Assembly (NCBI RefSeq): GCF_022758235.1
Contig: NZ_JALEBG010000001.1
Span: 2,852,001-2,916,000, forward strand
Direction: 5' to 3'
Source of the DNA: Pontibacter liquoris
GTDB taxonomy: Bacteria > Bacteroidota > Bacteroidia > Cytophagales > Hymenobacteraceae
DNA: 64,000 nt
Positions 52,610 to 59,959 of this stretch are shown here, piece after piece. The notes below the pieces were generated by a model, which was given only the letters and a program-made list of their open reading frames with translations, had not been told where the DNA came from and did no database searches. Position 1 is the stretch's first letter, and each line of letters begins with the position of its first letter. The translations under genes were made by a program, and so were the position numbers.

Positions 52610-54145
52610 CTATTCCTCTGGGTGTTTACGTGCGAGTGTGATGATGAAGCGGGTTCCTACCCCCAGCTGGCTACTGGCCGTAATATCGCCGCCATGCCGG
52701 ATGGCAATTTTGCGGCAAACGGCCAGCCCAATACCCGATCCTTCATACTTCTGCCCTTCCAGGCGCTGAAATATATTGAAGATCCGGTCCAGGTACTTTT
52801 CATCGAACCCGATGCCGTTATCTTCCACATAAATCTCCACCAGCTCATCGCCGGGGGTAGCCGTCAGGTGCGCCCGCCGCTGCAGGCTTTTGGCGTATAC
52901 ATTGATGATGGGCGACTCGTCGGGCTTGCGGAACTTGATGGCGTTGCTGAGCAGGTTCTGGAACAGCTGCCGTATCTGGGTCGGCTCCGCCTCAATATCG
53001 GGCAAAGGCGAGCGGATGATTTCGGCATTGGTCTTTTCGATGCTTACTTCCAGGTCGGATATTACCTCCGAGAGGATGGCATCCAGGCTCACTTTCTCAA
53101 ATGGCTTTGATTTGGCGGTAACCCGCGAAAAGCCCAGCAGATCGTTGATCAGGTTTTGCATGCGGGAGGCGGCATTGAGCATGCGCTCCACATAATCCTT
53201 GCCTTGGTCGCTCAGATTGTCGTATTCTTTGGTCATCAGCCGGTCGCCGAATGCCTGTATTTTGCGCAAGGGCTCCTGCAGATCGTGCGACGAGACATAA
53301 GCAAAATCCTGCAGCTCGCGGTTACTGCGCTCCAGCTCAGCGGCGTAGCGGCGCAGGCGTTCCTCGTTCAGCTTCTGAATGGTAATGTCGTGCACAAAAC
53401 CGGTATACACGCGGCGACCTTCCAGCTCCACTTCGCTTATACTAAGGTAAAACGGGAAAATAGTGCCGTCTTTCCGCAAACCGGTCACTTCGCGCCCGAT
53501 GCCGATAATGCGTTTTTTACCGGTTACCTCGTAGTTGTGCATGTAGCCGTCGTGCAGGCTTTTGTCGGGCTCGGGCATGAGCATGTTGATGGACTGGCCA
53601 AGCAGTTCCTCGGCACTGTAGCCAAACTGCTTTGCGGCTGCCGGGTTCACCATCTCGATGATGCCACGTTGGTTGATGGTAATAATGCCATCTACTGCAC
53701 CTTGAATGATGGAGTTGATCTTATTCTCACTTTCGCGCAGGGCATGTTCCGCCTTTTTCAGGTCGGTGATGTCGTGCACAATGCCGGTAAAGATCAGTTT
53801 ATCGGGCAGCTGTACTTCGCTGATGCTGAGCAGAAAAGGAAAAACTGTACCGTCTTTCTTTTTTCCCATCACCTCGCGGCCTTTCCCAATGATCTGGGCT
53901 TCGCCGGTATGCAGGTAATTTTGAATGTACTGGTCGTGGCGGCTATGGTCGGGCTCCGGCATGAGCATGTTGATGTTACTGCCTATGATCTCTTCCGGAT
54001 CATAGCCAAAAATATGTGCTGCCGCCGGGTTCACGGTTTCCACAATTCCGCGCGTGTCAATGGTAATGATGCCATCGATGGCAGTATCAATAATGGCTTT
54101 TAGCCGTGTTTTAGTATCCAAACCTGGGTCCTGTTGTTTATGCAC
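52610..54145 (-). CDS. histidine kinase with two tandem FixL-type PAS domains
   Basis: 511 residues: PAS1 (about 12-130), PAS2 (about 138-258), HisKA with H287 in YVSSHDLQEPL, and HATPase (NLLSNAIKF, DNGIGFDEKY, GSGIGLAVCRKI). Both PAS domains keep the haem-PAS residues of FixL: proximal His (H70, H198), the distal-pocket Arg (R90, R218), Ile (I85, I213), and Leu/Ile of strand I-beta (L106/I108, L234/I236). No membrane helix. A likely soluble oxygen or gas sensor, inferred by alignment from memory. GTG is the start codon. Confidence 0.85.
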   Translation of the reverse strand: MHKQQDPGLDTKTRLKAIIDTAIDGIITIDTRGIVETVNPAAAHIFGYDPEEIIGSNINMLMPEPDHSRHDQYIQNYLHTGEAQIIGKGREVMGKKKDGTVFPFLLSISEVQLPDKLIFTGIVHDITDLKKAEHALRESENKINSIIQGAVDGIITINQRGIIEMVNPAAAKQFGYSAEELLGQSINMLMPEPDKSLHDGYMHNYEVTGKKRIIGIGREVTGLRKDGTIFPFYLSISEVELEGRRVYTGFVHDITIQKLNEERLRRYAAELERSNRELQDFAYVSSHDLQEPLRKIQAFGDRLMTKEYDNLSDQGKDYVERMLNAASRMQNLINDLLGFSRVTAKSKPFEKVSLDAILSEVISDLEVSIEKTNAEIIRSPLPDIEAEPTQIRQLFQNLLSNAIKFRKPDESPIINVYAKSLQRRAHLTATPGDELVEIYVEDNGIGFDEKYLDRIFNIFQRLEGQKYEGSGIGLAVCRKIAIRHGGDITASSQLGVGTRFIITLARKHPEE

Positions 54146-54218
54146 GGGTATTGTTCATTTTATAAAATTAACGACTAGCAGTTAAATATACCAATTCTAC
54201 CGCCATTCATTCGCTTTA

Positions 54219-54234
54219 AGTGACAAGGATCATC
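54219..54234. promoter_or_regulatory. candidate CRP/FNR-type site
   Basis: GTGACAAGGATCAT contains TGA-N6-TCA (54221-54232), the core spacing of CRP/FNR-superfamily operators. It lies 76 nt before the PAS-kinase start and about 143 nt before the universal stress protein gene, in their shared divergent promoter. Confidence 0.4.
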
Positions 54235-54374
54235 GTTCCGGGTGCTCTCCGTCATGCGCACGGCCGGGGCAGGATGCTAATTTTACAGTCTCAAATGGGG
54301 AGCGCTGATGGGATTCGCCTGCTTTCGCGCTGCTTCCCGGCCTGTTTGAATTTAATTTACCATTGCTTTCTTAC

Positions 54375-55118
54375 ATGAAAAATTTACTGGTTGCAACGGA
54401 CTTTTCTGCCAGCGCGCACAATGCGGCTGTGTATGCTGCGGCGCTTGCACGCTATGCCGGCAGCCGGATCATACTTGTGCATGTATACGCCATCCGCCTG
54501 CTGCCCGAAGACCAGGAAGAACTCCTGCAAAAGGAACCGCCGGAAGTTGCCCTGCAGAAGAAAATGGACCAACTGGCCAGGGAGCTGCACAAGGAGTACG
54601 GGGTGTCGGTTACGCGCCTGCTCAGGCCCGGTTTTGCCGCCGACGAAATTCCGGCGCTGGCCAGAAGAGTAAAAGCGGAAGTAGTGGTGCTGGGTACCCG
54701 CTGCTGCCCGCACACGGCTGTAGGCGAAACCACGGCAGCCATACTGGGCAGTGGCATTGGCGTGTTGTGCGTGCCTGAACGGGCTACCTTCAGGCCCAGA
54801 AGCGGCGTAACCTACCGCCGGCAGGAGGCAACGTTATTTACGAAAATACAGCAGGTATACGGCCCCGCCAACGTGATTCCTTTTCAGAAAGAAGGATTGG
54901 CCACCGACAAAGTGCTTGTGGCTGACGGCACCGCTACAAGTATAGCCGCGGCAAGTATAAAAGTTGCCTCCGCTATGTTAGCACCCGGTCAGCTGCTGGT
55001 TTTGTATGCTGCTGAGGCCCCCGCACCGGCAGCGGAGCTGCTGAGTTATACCAGCCAGCGTTCTCATCAAGCTACCCCCCTCCTGGTGCTGCCAGCTCCG
55101 GCAGTAGAACAAGTATAA
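54375..55118 (+). CDS. universal stress protein
   Basis: 247 residues. The first UspA domain is clear: NLLVATDFSASAHNAAVYAAALA, ILVHVY, AEVVVLGTRCCPHTAVGETTAAILG. The GxGG-like nucleotide loop is altered. The second half (from about 145) is a degenerate Usp-like domain without motifs. ATG 54375 is chosen over TTG 54363. Usp genes in other bacteria are often under oxygen-responsive control, which agrees with the neighbours. It ends inside a motif-built hairpin. Confidence 0.82.
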   Translation: MKNLLVATDFSASAHNAAVYAAALARYAGSRIILVHVYAIRLLPEDQEELLQKEPPEVALQKKMDQLARELHKEYGVSVTRLLRPGFAADEIPALARRVKAEVVVLGTRCCPHTAVGETTAAILGSGIGVLCVPERATFRPRSGVTYRRQEATLFTKIQQVYGPANVIPFQKEGLATDKVLVADGTATSIAAASIKVASAMLAPGQLLVLYAAEAPAPAAELLSYTSQRSHQATPLLVLPAPAVEQV

Positions 55119-55138
55119 AGCCGGCCGGTTTATACTTG
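55110..55138. terminator. hairpin built from two inverted CAAGTATAAA words
   Basis: CAAGTATAAA (55110-55119) is inverted as TTTATACTTG (55129-55138) around GCCGGCCGG. It overlaps the Usp stop and precedes the convergent Rrf2 gene end at 55142. Confidence 0.65.
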
Positions 55139-55141
55139 CCG

Positions 55142-55600
55142 TTACATTTCCTCTGATGGCTTATCAGCCACGTTCTTGATAAAATATTTCCCGGAGTTGA
55201 TGCCGGTGACCAGGTCCTGAATGGTTTTAACACTGTATACTTTCAGCAGCCGGTCGCGGTAAGCCTTAATGTCGTTGTGCAGTGGGCAGGGATGTATGTC
55301 GGAGCACTGGTTCAGGCCCATGCCACACTTTGTAAAAGCGGCTAACCCGTCTATTTCGCGCACTACTTCCAAAATCGAAATTTCGCTGGCCGGGCGGTGC
55401 AGGAAAAAGCCGCCGCGCGGGCCTTTTGCTGAGGCGATAATTCCTTTCCGCACCAGGTCCTGCAAGATCTTGCCCATAAAATGCACCGGCAGCTCCAGTT
55501 CCTGCGCTATTTCCTTCACGCCGGGCCTGTTCCCTGCTGCATCACCCAGCGCGATGTAAACAATGGCCCGTAAGGCATATTCCGTGGTTTTCGATAGCAT
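55142..55600 (-). CDS. Rrf2-family regulator with IscR-like cluster ligands
   Basis: 152 residues: winged-helix (TTEYALRAIVYIA, VKEIAQELELPVHFMGKILQDLVRKGII, GPRGGFFLHRP), then three cysteines C92, C99 and C105 with H108 three residues after the last. This matches the Cys3-His set of IscR (C-x5-C-x5-C-x2-H) apart from a one-residue longer first gap; NsrR has no such His. It could sense Fe-S status, NO or oxygen. It lies at the end of the hemerythrin operon direction, behind a large inverted repeat. Confidence 0.85.
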   Translation of the reverse strand: MLSKTTEYALRAIVYIALGDAAGNRPGVKEIAQELELPVHFMGKILQDLVRKGIIASAKGPRGGFFLHRPASEISILEVVREIDGLAAFTKCGMGLNQCSDIHPCPLHNDIKAYRDRLLKVYSVKTIQDLVTGINSGKYFIKNVADKPSEEM

Positions 55601-55634
55601 GGCAATTTCAGTTTCAACTCCTTGTGCTAAGCAG

Positions 55635-55680
55635 AGGAGCCTATAAACACGTAACGAACGTTTCGTGTATATAGGCTCCT
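55635..55680. promoter_or_regulatory. 17-bp inverted repeat upstream of the Rrf2 gene
   Basis: AGGAGCCTATAAACACG (55635-55651) is inverted at 55664-55680 with one mismatch; the 12-nt spacer holds AACGTT. It lies 35-80 nt before the Rrf2 start. No T run follows on either strand, so an operator or leader hairpin is more likely than a terminator. Confidence 0.5.
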
Positions 55681-55744
55681 GTAAGGGTATAAATTTATTT
55701 GTCGCACCTACTTCGGCATAGGCACGAGCCGCTGGCGGCAGCAG

Positions 55745-56059
55745 TTACCTTCCTTCCAGTTGCCGCATTCCTTCGGGGGTGATCATGTCGGTAGACCAGG
55801 GCGGCGACCACACCAGGTTCACCTTTACATCGAGGTTAGGAAAACGCTTGAGCAGGATCTGTTCCGTGGCCTTGGTAATGGTGCCGCTCATGGGGCAACC
55901 GGGCGTGGTCAGCGTTAATTCTACTTCCAACACATCCTCATCCAGGCTTATCCGGTATACCAGGCCCAGGTCCACAATGTTGATCCCAATTTCAGGGTCG
56001 ATGATATACTTGAGGGTTTCGAAAACTTCGTCTCCGAAATCAGGCGTTTGCGTTTCCAT
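55745..56059 (-). CDS. MIP18/PaaD-type (DUF59) Fe-S assembly factor
   Basis: 104 residues: VFETLKYIIDPEIGINIVDLGLVYRI, the LTTPGCPMSGTI motif with the conserved Cys, and VWSPPWSTDMIT near the end. This is the stand-alone DUF59 form (SufT/PaaD/MIP18), which helps mature Fe-S proteins. Its start lies 20 nt inside the upstream membrane-protein gene, so the two are translationally linked. Confidence 0.92.
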   Translation of the reverse strand: METQTPDFGDEVFETLKYIIDPEIGINIVDLGLVYRISLDEDVLEVELTLTTPGCPMSGTITKATEQILLKRFPNLDVKVNLVWSPPWSTDMITPEGMRQLEGR

Positions 56060-57347
56060 AGGTAAATGGTTTTAAATTGTGAGCTTTGTGCAAAAGCATC
56101 CGAAAGACGTTAGTGGCATACAGCAGGGCGGTTACCGTAAAACAGATCGCCCCGGCAAGTATAACAGGCGGCATCCGGAGCAGCACGCCCATTATGAGCA
56201 GTATAAATCCGGCCAGGTAGCACAAGTTCTGCCAGCGCAGCAACGTATGGATGTACAGGTCTTTAGGCAAGGGCGTTTTAAAGCGGCCCACATAATCTTC
56301 GTAGGCGTGCATCCAGATTATAAAAGGCAGGGTTTTAAAGGTCTGCCCCAGAATCAGCGCCGAGAGAAATCCCAGGAAAACAGAAAGGCCATACACCAGG
56401 TAAAGGGACGATAACAGCTCCTGCGGCAAGCTTCCCTTGCTACTCACCACAAACACCAGCACCAGCGGCAACAGCAACAGGGCCAGCGCCACAAACGTTT
56501 GTTTCATGCCCAGGTCCACGTCCTGCCGTTGCCGGGTTTGGGCCGCCTCGTACAGGAACCATAAAAACAAGCCTACACCAGCGGCTACCAGCGCAGCATA
56601 AAGCGGCACAAACACCGTGTGCAGGAACAGGTGGTCGAAGATGAAAAGCACCAGGCCGCCGTTCACAAAATTATAGGCCCAGTTGAGCTTTTTCGTGTTT
56701 TCGGTATGGGCCAGCAGAAACATCGGGATCAGCTTTGACCCTACGCCGATAATGAGCAGCAAAAACCAGCCCGCCATGCCAATGTGGGCATGCAGCTGCA
56801 GGTAGTGCACGTGCTGCTCGGGCAGAAAGGCATAGGTAAAGTTAAAGGCCATCAGCACGCCCACCAGCCCCGTTACCAGCAGCCAGAGCGAGGCCGTAAC
56901 AATAAAGTCCGCTTCGATGGTCCATTTAGGGGCTTTGCGAGCCGTCTGGAACACATTGATAGTAAAGAGCAAAAACGCTGCAAACAAAAGGATGGCAGCC
57001 ACTTGCAAAAGCGCGCCTACCTGGAAGTGCCAGAAAGCGCAGGCCAGCAACACGGTGCCTGAAGCGAGCAACCCGAAAGTATAAATAGCTAGCTTTTCGC
57101 TGTACAGGCGGCAATCCAGCAGCACGGGCAACAGCTGGTAAAGGGCCCCGAAAATGAGCATGGTGGCCCAGCCCAGCACCGTGACGTGTGTTAGCGTGAG
57201 CAGCTTGGGATTAAAATAGTGGCCGCCAAAAGCATCGGTCGAAAAAAGTAGCAGCACGCTCAGGACCACAAAAGATAAAGCGGCAAACGCGTAATGGGGC
57301 AGCACCACCCAGCGGGCAGGCGAATTGGAAGTGGAGGCAGCAGCCAT
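56040..57347 (-). CDS. heme-copper oxidase subunit I/NnrS-like membrane protein
   Basis: 435 residues with about 12 membrane helices. Conserved-looking His residues lie in helices: H54 in LTLTHVTVLGWATMLIFGALYQLLP and H186/H188 in LQLHAHIGMAGWFLLLIIGVGSKLIP. The pattern resembles minimal cytochrome-oxidase-subunit-I or NnrS-like proteins, which bind haem and relate to NO metabolism. The copper-site His pair of true oxidases is not evident. It starts 4 nt after the DUF2249 gene stop. The precise function is unknown. Confidence 0.7.
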   Translation of the reverse strand: MAAASTSNSPARWVVLPHYAFAALSFVVLSVLLLFSTDAFGGHYFNPKLLTLTHVTVLGWATMLIFGALYQLLPVLLDCRLYSEKLAIYTFGLLASGTVLLACAFWHFQVGALLQVAAILLFAAFLLFTINVFQTARKAPKWTIEADFIVTASLWLLVTGLVGVLMAFNFTYAFLPEQHVHYLQLHAHIGMAGWFLLLIIGVGSKLIPMFLLAHTENTKKLNWAYNFVNGGLVLFIFDHLFLHTVFVPLYAALVAAGVGLFLWFLYEAAQTRQRQDVDLGMKQTFVALALLLLPLVLVFVVSSKGSLPQELLSSLYLVYGLSVFLGFLSALILGQTFKTLPFIIWMHAYEDYVGRFKTPLPKDLYIHTLLRWQNLCYLAGFILLIMGVLLRMPPVILAGAICFTVTALLYATNVFRMLLHKAHNLKPFTYGNANA

Positions 57348-57351
57348 GAGG

Positions 57352-58182
57352 TTATTTTTTATAGATCAGCAGGTATACGTCGCCGGCACCCGCATCTTTT
57401 ATACTTACAGCAAAGCCCCGCTCCTGCAACTGAGGCAGCAGGAACTGCGGCACCCGTTTGTGGTGCACATACAGTGCTTCCCTGTCGGGGAGTTGCGCCA
57501 GCCGTTGCAGGATGGTGACCATGGGCTGCGGCATTTCCAGTCCGCGCACATCTACGGAGCGTATCTTGCCGGCATAGGCCGTGAGCAGTTCTTCAAAAGT
57601 TGCTCCCTCCGTTTCTGTGGTAGTTAGTTCCGGGGCGGGTGCCACGAGCGCTGTATCTTTCCAGAAGTAAGTATGCACCAGGTCCGGGCCGAGAATCTCC
57701 ACAAAATGCCGGAAGCCTTTCTTTTCCAGGATAGCCAGCAGCGGGGTAGGTTCAAAGGTATTGATCAGCAGCAGCGTGCCCGTGGCAGGCAGCGTGTTCA
57801 CTGCATCCATGATAAGCCGAAAAGGGTCGCTGCCACCTGCGATCTGCTGGCGCACATCCAGAACGAGGAGTTGATCCGGTGCCAACTCCTGCAGAAATGC
57901 CGGTTTTTGAACAGTTGCCGCTGACGGAGCTGTTTCTGTGTTTTCAGTTGCTGCAGATTTAGCAACCGTAAAGCCGAGCGGAGCCAGCTCCCGGTAAAAA
58001 TCCTCTACCTGGCAGCCGCCAATGCGGGCAGCATCGGCTATACTTACACGCGAGGCCAGCAGCTTGCGCAGCAGCGGGTTGCGCAGTTTTTCAAAATGGC
58101 TGCTGATGCCGGCAATGGCTTCCAAAGCTGCCGGGTTGGCCTTCAGAATGGCCGCGATCTTGGTAGTGGCAGCAAGGTTCAT
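57352..58182 (-). CDS. DUF1858-DUF2249-DUF2249 protein
   Basis: 276 residues. The N-terminal DUF1858-type helical domain (KIAAILKANPAALEAIAGI, FEKLRNPLLRKLLASRVSIADAARIGG, residues 7-55) is followed by an Ala/Thr linker and two DUF2249 domains: about 100-170 (LVLDVRQQI..., TLLLINTFEPTPLLAIL) and about 205-275 (SVDVRGLEMPQPMVTIL, ALYVHHKRVPQFLLPQL). DUF2249 is a TusA-like fold often found beside hemerythrin and NO genes. It overlaps the hemerythrin gene by 4 nt. Confidence 0.85.
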   Translation of the reverse strand: MNLAATTKIAAILKANPAALEAIAGISSHFEKLRNPLLRKLLASRVSIADAARIGGCQVEDFYRELAPLGFTVAKSAATENTETAPSAATVQKPAFLQELAPDQLLVLDVRQQIAGGSDPFRLIMDAVNTLPATGTLLLINTFEPTPLLAILEKKGFRHFVEILGPDLVHTYFWKDTALVAPAPELTTTETEGATFEELLTAYAGKIRSVDVRGLEMPQPMVTILQRLAQLPDREALYVHHKRVPQFLLPQLQERGFAVSIKDAGAGDVYLLIYKK

Positions 58183-58691
58183 GGCTTGGTTTCGGGAACA
58201 GGATTCACCCAGAATTCGGGAGCAAAATCATCAGTGTGACTGGTGTGCCGCTTCGCCAGCAGCTTGCCGGCCAGTTGCAGCTCTTCGGGGTCGGCGACCG
58301 TCTGCAGGTACGGAAACAGTGTGCGTTCTTCCCAGCGGATATGGTCGTTGAGGTCCTGCTGCAGGGTATCGAACAAGCGGCTCTGCAGGTGTTCCCCATC
58401 ACAGATCAGCCGGATGATCGCCTCCAGCAGGCGATGCTCCTCTTCTATGCGGATGCGCAGCGTATCGTTGACCACCAGCAGCCGGCGCAGCAACCATTCT
58501 TCCTCCTGGCAATGCTCGTGCAGGATATTATCCCAGAAATAGCGCACATAGGCGCGCATCTGTTGCAGGTCGGCGCCATTCTTGAGGCCCTGCCGCAGTT
58601 TCCAGCAAAATAGCAGGCCAAAATGGTGCTCGCGGGAAAGTGGCACCAGGGTTTTATCTCTTTTCAGGGGCGTTTTTTCAGACTTTTCCAT
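58179..58691 (-). CDS. hemerythrin-domain protein
   Basis: 170 residues of a four-helix hemerythrin-like domain: LSREHHFGLLFCWKL, ILHEHCQEEEWLLRRLL, IEEEHRLLEAIIRLI and LNDHIRWEERTLFPYLQ supply the His/Glu ligands for a di-iron site. First gene of the overlapping operon running to the DUF59 gene. ATG 58691 is chosen; an upstream in-frame start at 58727 is unlikely. Candidate roles are oxygen or NO sensing, or iron handling; not defined. Confidence 0.88.
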   Translation of the reverse strand: MEKSEKTPLKRDKTLVPLSREHHFGLLFCWKLRQGLKNGADLQQMRAYVRYFWDNILHEHCQEEEWLLRRLLVVNDTLRIRIEEEHRLLEAIIRLICDGEHLQSRLFDTLQQDLNDHIRWEERTLFPYLQTVADPEELQLAGKLLAKRHTSHTDDFAPEFWVNPVPETKP

Positions 58692-58719
58692 GGCAGTTAT
58701 ACTTAAACATAACCGGATT

Positions 58720-58803
58720 TTTACCACCCGCGCCCCCTCCTAAAACAGGCTGGGAGTTTATACTTCTCCCTCCTGTTTTTAGAGGAGAGCTGGGGTGGAG
58801 TAA
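58720..58803. repeat. hairpin related to block 1 of the composite repeats
   Basis: CCACCC...CCCCTCCTAAAACAGG is followed by CCTCCTGTTTTTAGAGGAG...GGGTGG, forming a nested stem around TTTATACTT. The CCACC/CCCTCCT/TTTTAAA-type/AGGAGGG arrangement resembles block 1 of the units near 43800 and 48790. It lies between the RIC gene and the hemerythrin operon and may also terminate RIC. Confidence 0.5.
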
Positions 58804-59763
58804 TTACTTGATCACTTCTTTTTCCATCTCTAGGGCTTTCGGGAACAGGATGTTGTTCTCGAGGTGGATATGGCGGTGCAGATCGTCTTCAAACTCCTGC
58901 AGCTTTTTAAAGGCTACCGTGTAGGTGGCGCAGGCATCGGCCGGCAAGGTAAAATCGTTGCTCAGCGTACGGATCGCTTCCATATCGTTGCCGGCTATTT
59001 CGTGCTCCATTTCCATCATATTGATCGGGTTCTGGATGGAGCCAAAAGCGGGTGCATCGAGCTTGACGCCGTTTTTCTTTGCTTCGTACAGCTGCTTGAT
59101 GAACGGGAAAAGAATGCGTTCCTCCTTGGGCATATGCGCTTCGAGCTCGTTGGCTACGTTGGTAAAATGCTTGGCGATCTCGAGCAGCTCGGGATGCCGG
59201 GAGCCGTGCACGCGGGCAATTTTAGCGGTATACTCATAAAGTGCCGGAATCGCTTCGCGCACATACTTGTGGTGCACGTTCACGATGTAATCGGCCAGGA
59301 AAGAAGGCTCCCAGCTGGCATAATCGGTTTCGTTACCAGTAGCAGTATCAGGCAGCGCGTTCAGCTCCTGCTCTACTTTGCTGGAATCGATACCTTTTTC
59401 CTCGCACACCTGCTTGATGGATTTTTTGCCGCCGCAGCAGAAATCAATGCCATACTTCTTAAATACCTGCGCCTTGCGGAAATCTTTGGCTACCAGCTCG
59501 CCCACAGTTTCGCCGGCTTCCAGGTTCAGTTTGGTTATGAGCACTTCCCAAATCTCGGGGCCCTGCTCCAGGTACTGCCATTTAAAAATGTTGCCGCGCT
59601 CGCCTAGCAGCTGGTAATACACCGGCTTGGGGTCGTGGTCGTTGTGGATGATCAAACTTTCGCCACCCTTCAGGTTATCAAACCGGTCGAAGATGGTGGG
59701 ATGCTTTAACCGTGGTTCGATCACAGTCACGTCTATTATTTCTGTTGTTGCGGTATTTTCCAT
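58804..59763 (-). CDS. ric: RIC/ScdA iron-sulfur cluster repair protein with N-terminal DUF2249
   Basis: 319 residues. An extra N-terminal DUF2249 domain (about 8-80; PTIFDRFDNLKGGESLIIHNDHDPKPVYYQL in pieces) precedes the ScdA N-terminal domain (VGELVAKDFRKAQVFKKYGIDFCCGGKKSIKQVC) and a hemerythrin-like domain with di-iron ligands (VHHKYVREAIP, HMPKEERILFPFI, MEHEIAG, HIHLENNILFP). RIC repairs Fe-S clusters damaged by NO or oxidants. The standard protein is about 220-240 residues, so the DUF2249 fusion explains the extra length. Divergent from nrdJ. Confidence 0.92.
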   Translation of the reverse strand: MENTATTEIIDVTVIEPRLKHPTIFDRFDNLKGGESLIIHNDHDPKPVYYQLLGERGNIFKWQYLEQGPEIWEVLITKLNLEAGETVGELVAKDFRKAQVFKKYGIDFCCGGKKSIKQVCEEKGIDSSKVEQELNALPDTATGNETDYASWEPSFLADYIVNVHHKYVREAIPALYEYTAKIARVHGSRHPELLEIAKHFTNVANELEAHMPKEERILFPFIKQLYEAKKNGVKLDAPAFGSIQNPINMMEMEHEIAGNDMEAIRTLSNDFTLPADACATYTVAFKKLQEFEDDLHRHIHLENNILFPKALEMEKEVIK

Positions 59764-59867
59764 AACACTTAATCTTTTGTCTGTTAGTAAGTTTTGTTTT
59801 AAATAATCACCGGCATAAAAGTATAAAAGTGCTTTGTTAATAAAAGAGGTAAATGTCTTTTATAGAA

Positions 59868-59881
59868 TTGATCTTCGTCAT
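59868..59881. promoter_or_regulatory. candidate FNR-type site between ric and nrdJ
   Basis: TTGATCTTCGTCAT is TTGAT-N4-GTCAT, close to the FNR consensus TTGAT-N4-ATCAA and with the same TGA-N6-TCA core as the site at 54221-54232. It lies about 105 nt before the ric start and 80 nt before nrdJ. Confidence 0.42.
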
Positions 59882-59959
59882 TTTTTCTCTGCCCGAATGC
59901 CAGGACTTTTATCCCGCTTTAAATCCCAGCTAACATTTCTCAACCCTCTCCTTATCTAT

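Noticed and set aside
53156..54103. 315-codon plus-strand frame
   Set aside because: Antisense to the PAS kinase; the repeated look of its translation only mirrors the two PAS domains.
58864..59607. 247-codon plus-strand frame
   Set aside because: Antisense to ric, with no start context and no domain.
59764..59959. Cobalamin riboswitch before the B12-dependent nrdJ
   Set aside because: No B12-box (GCCACTG-type) or long structured leader is seen in the 196-nt gap.
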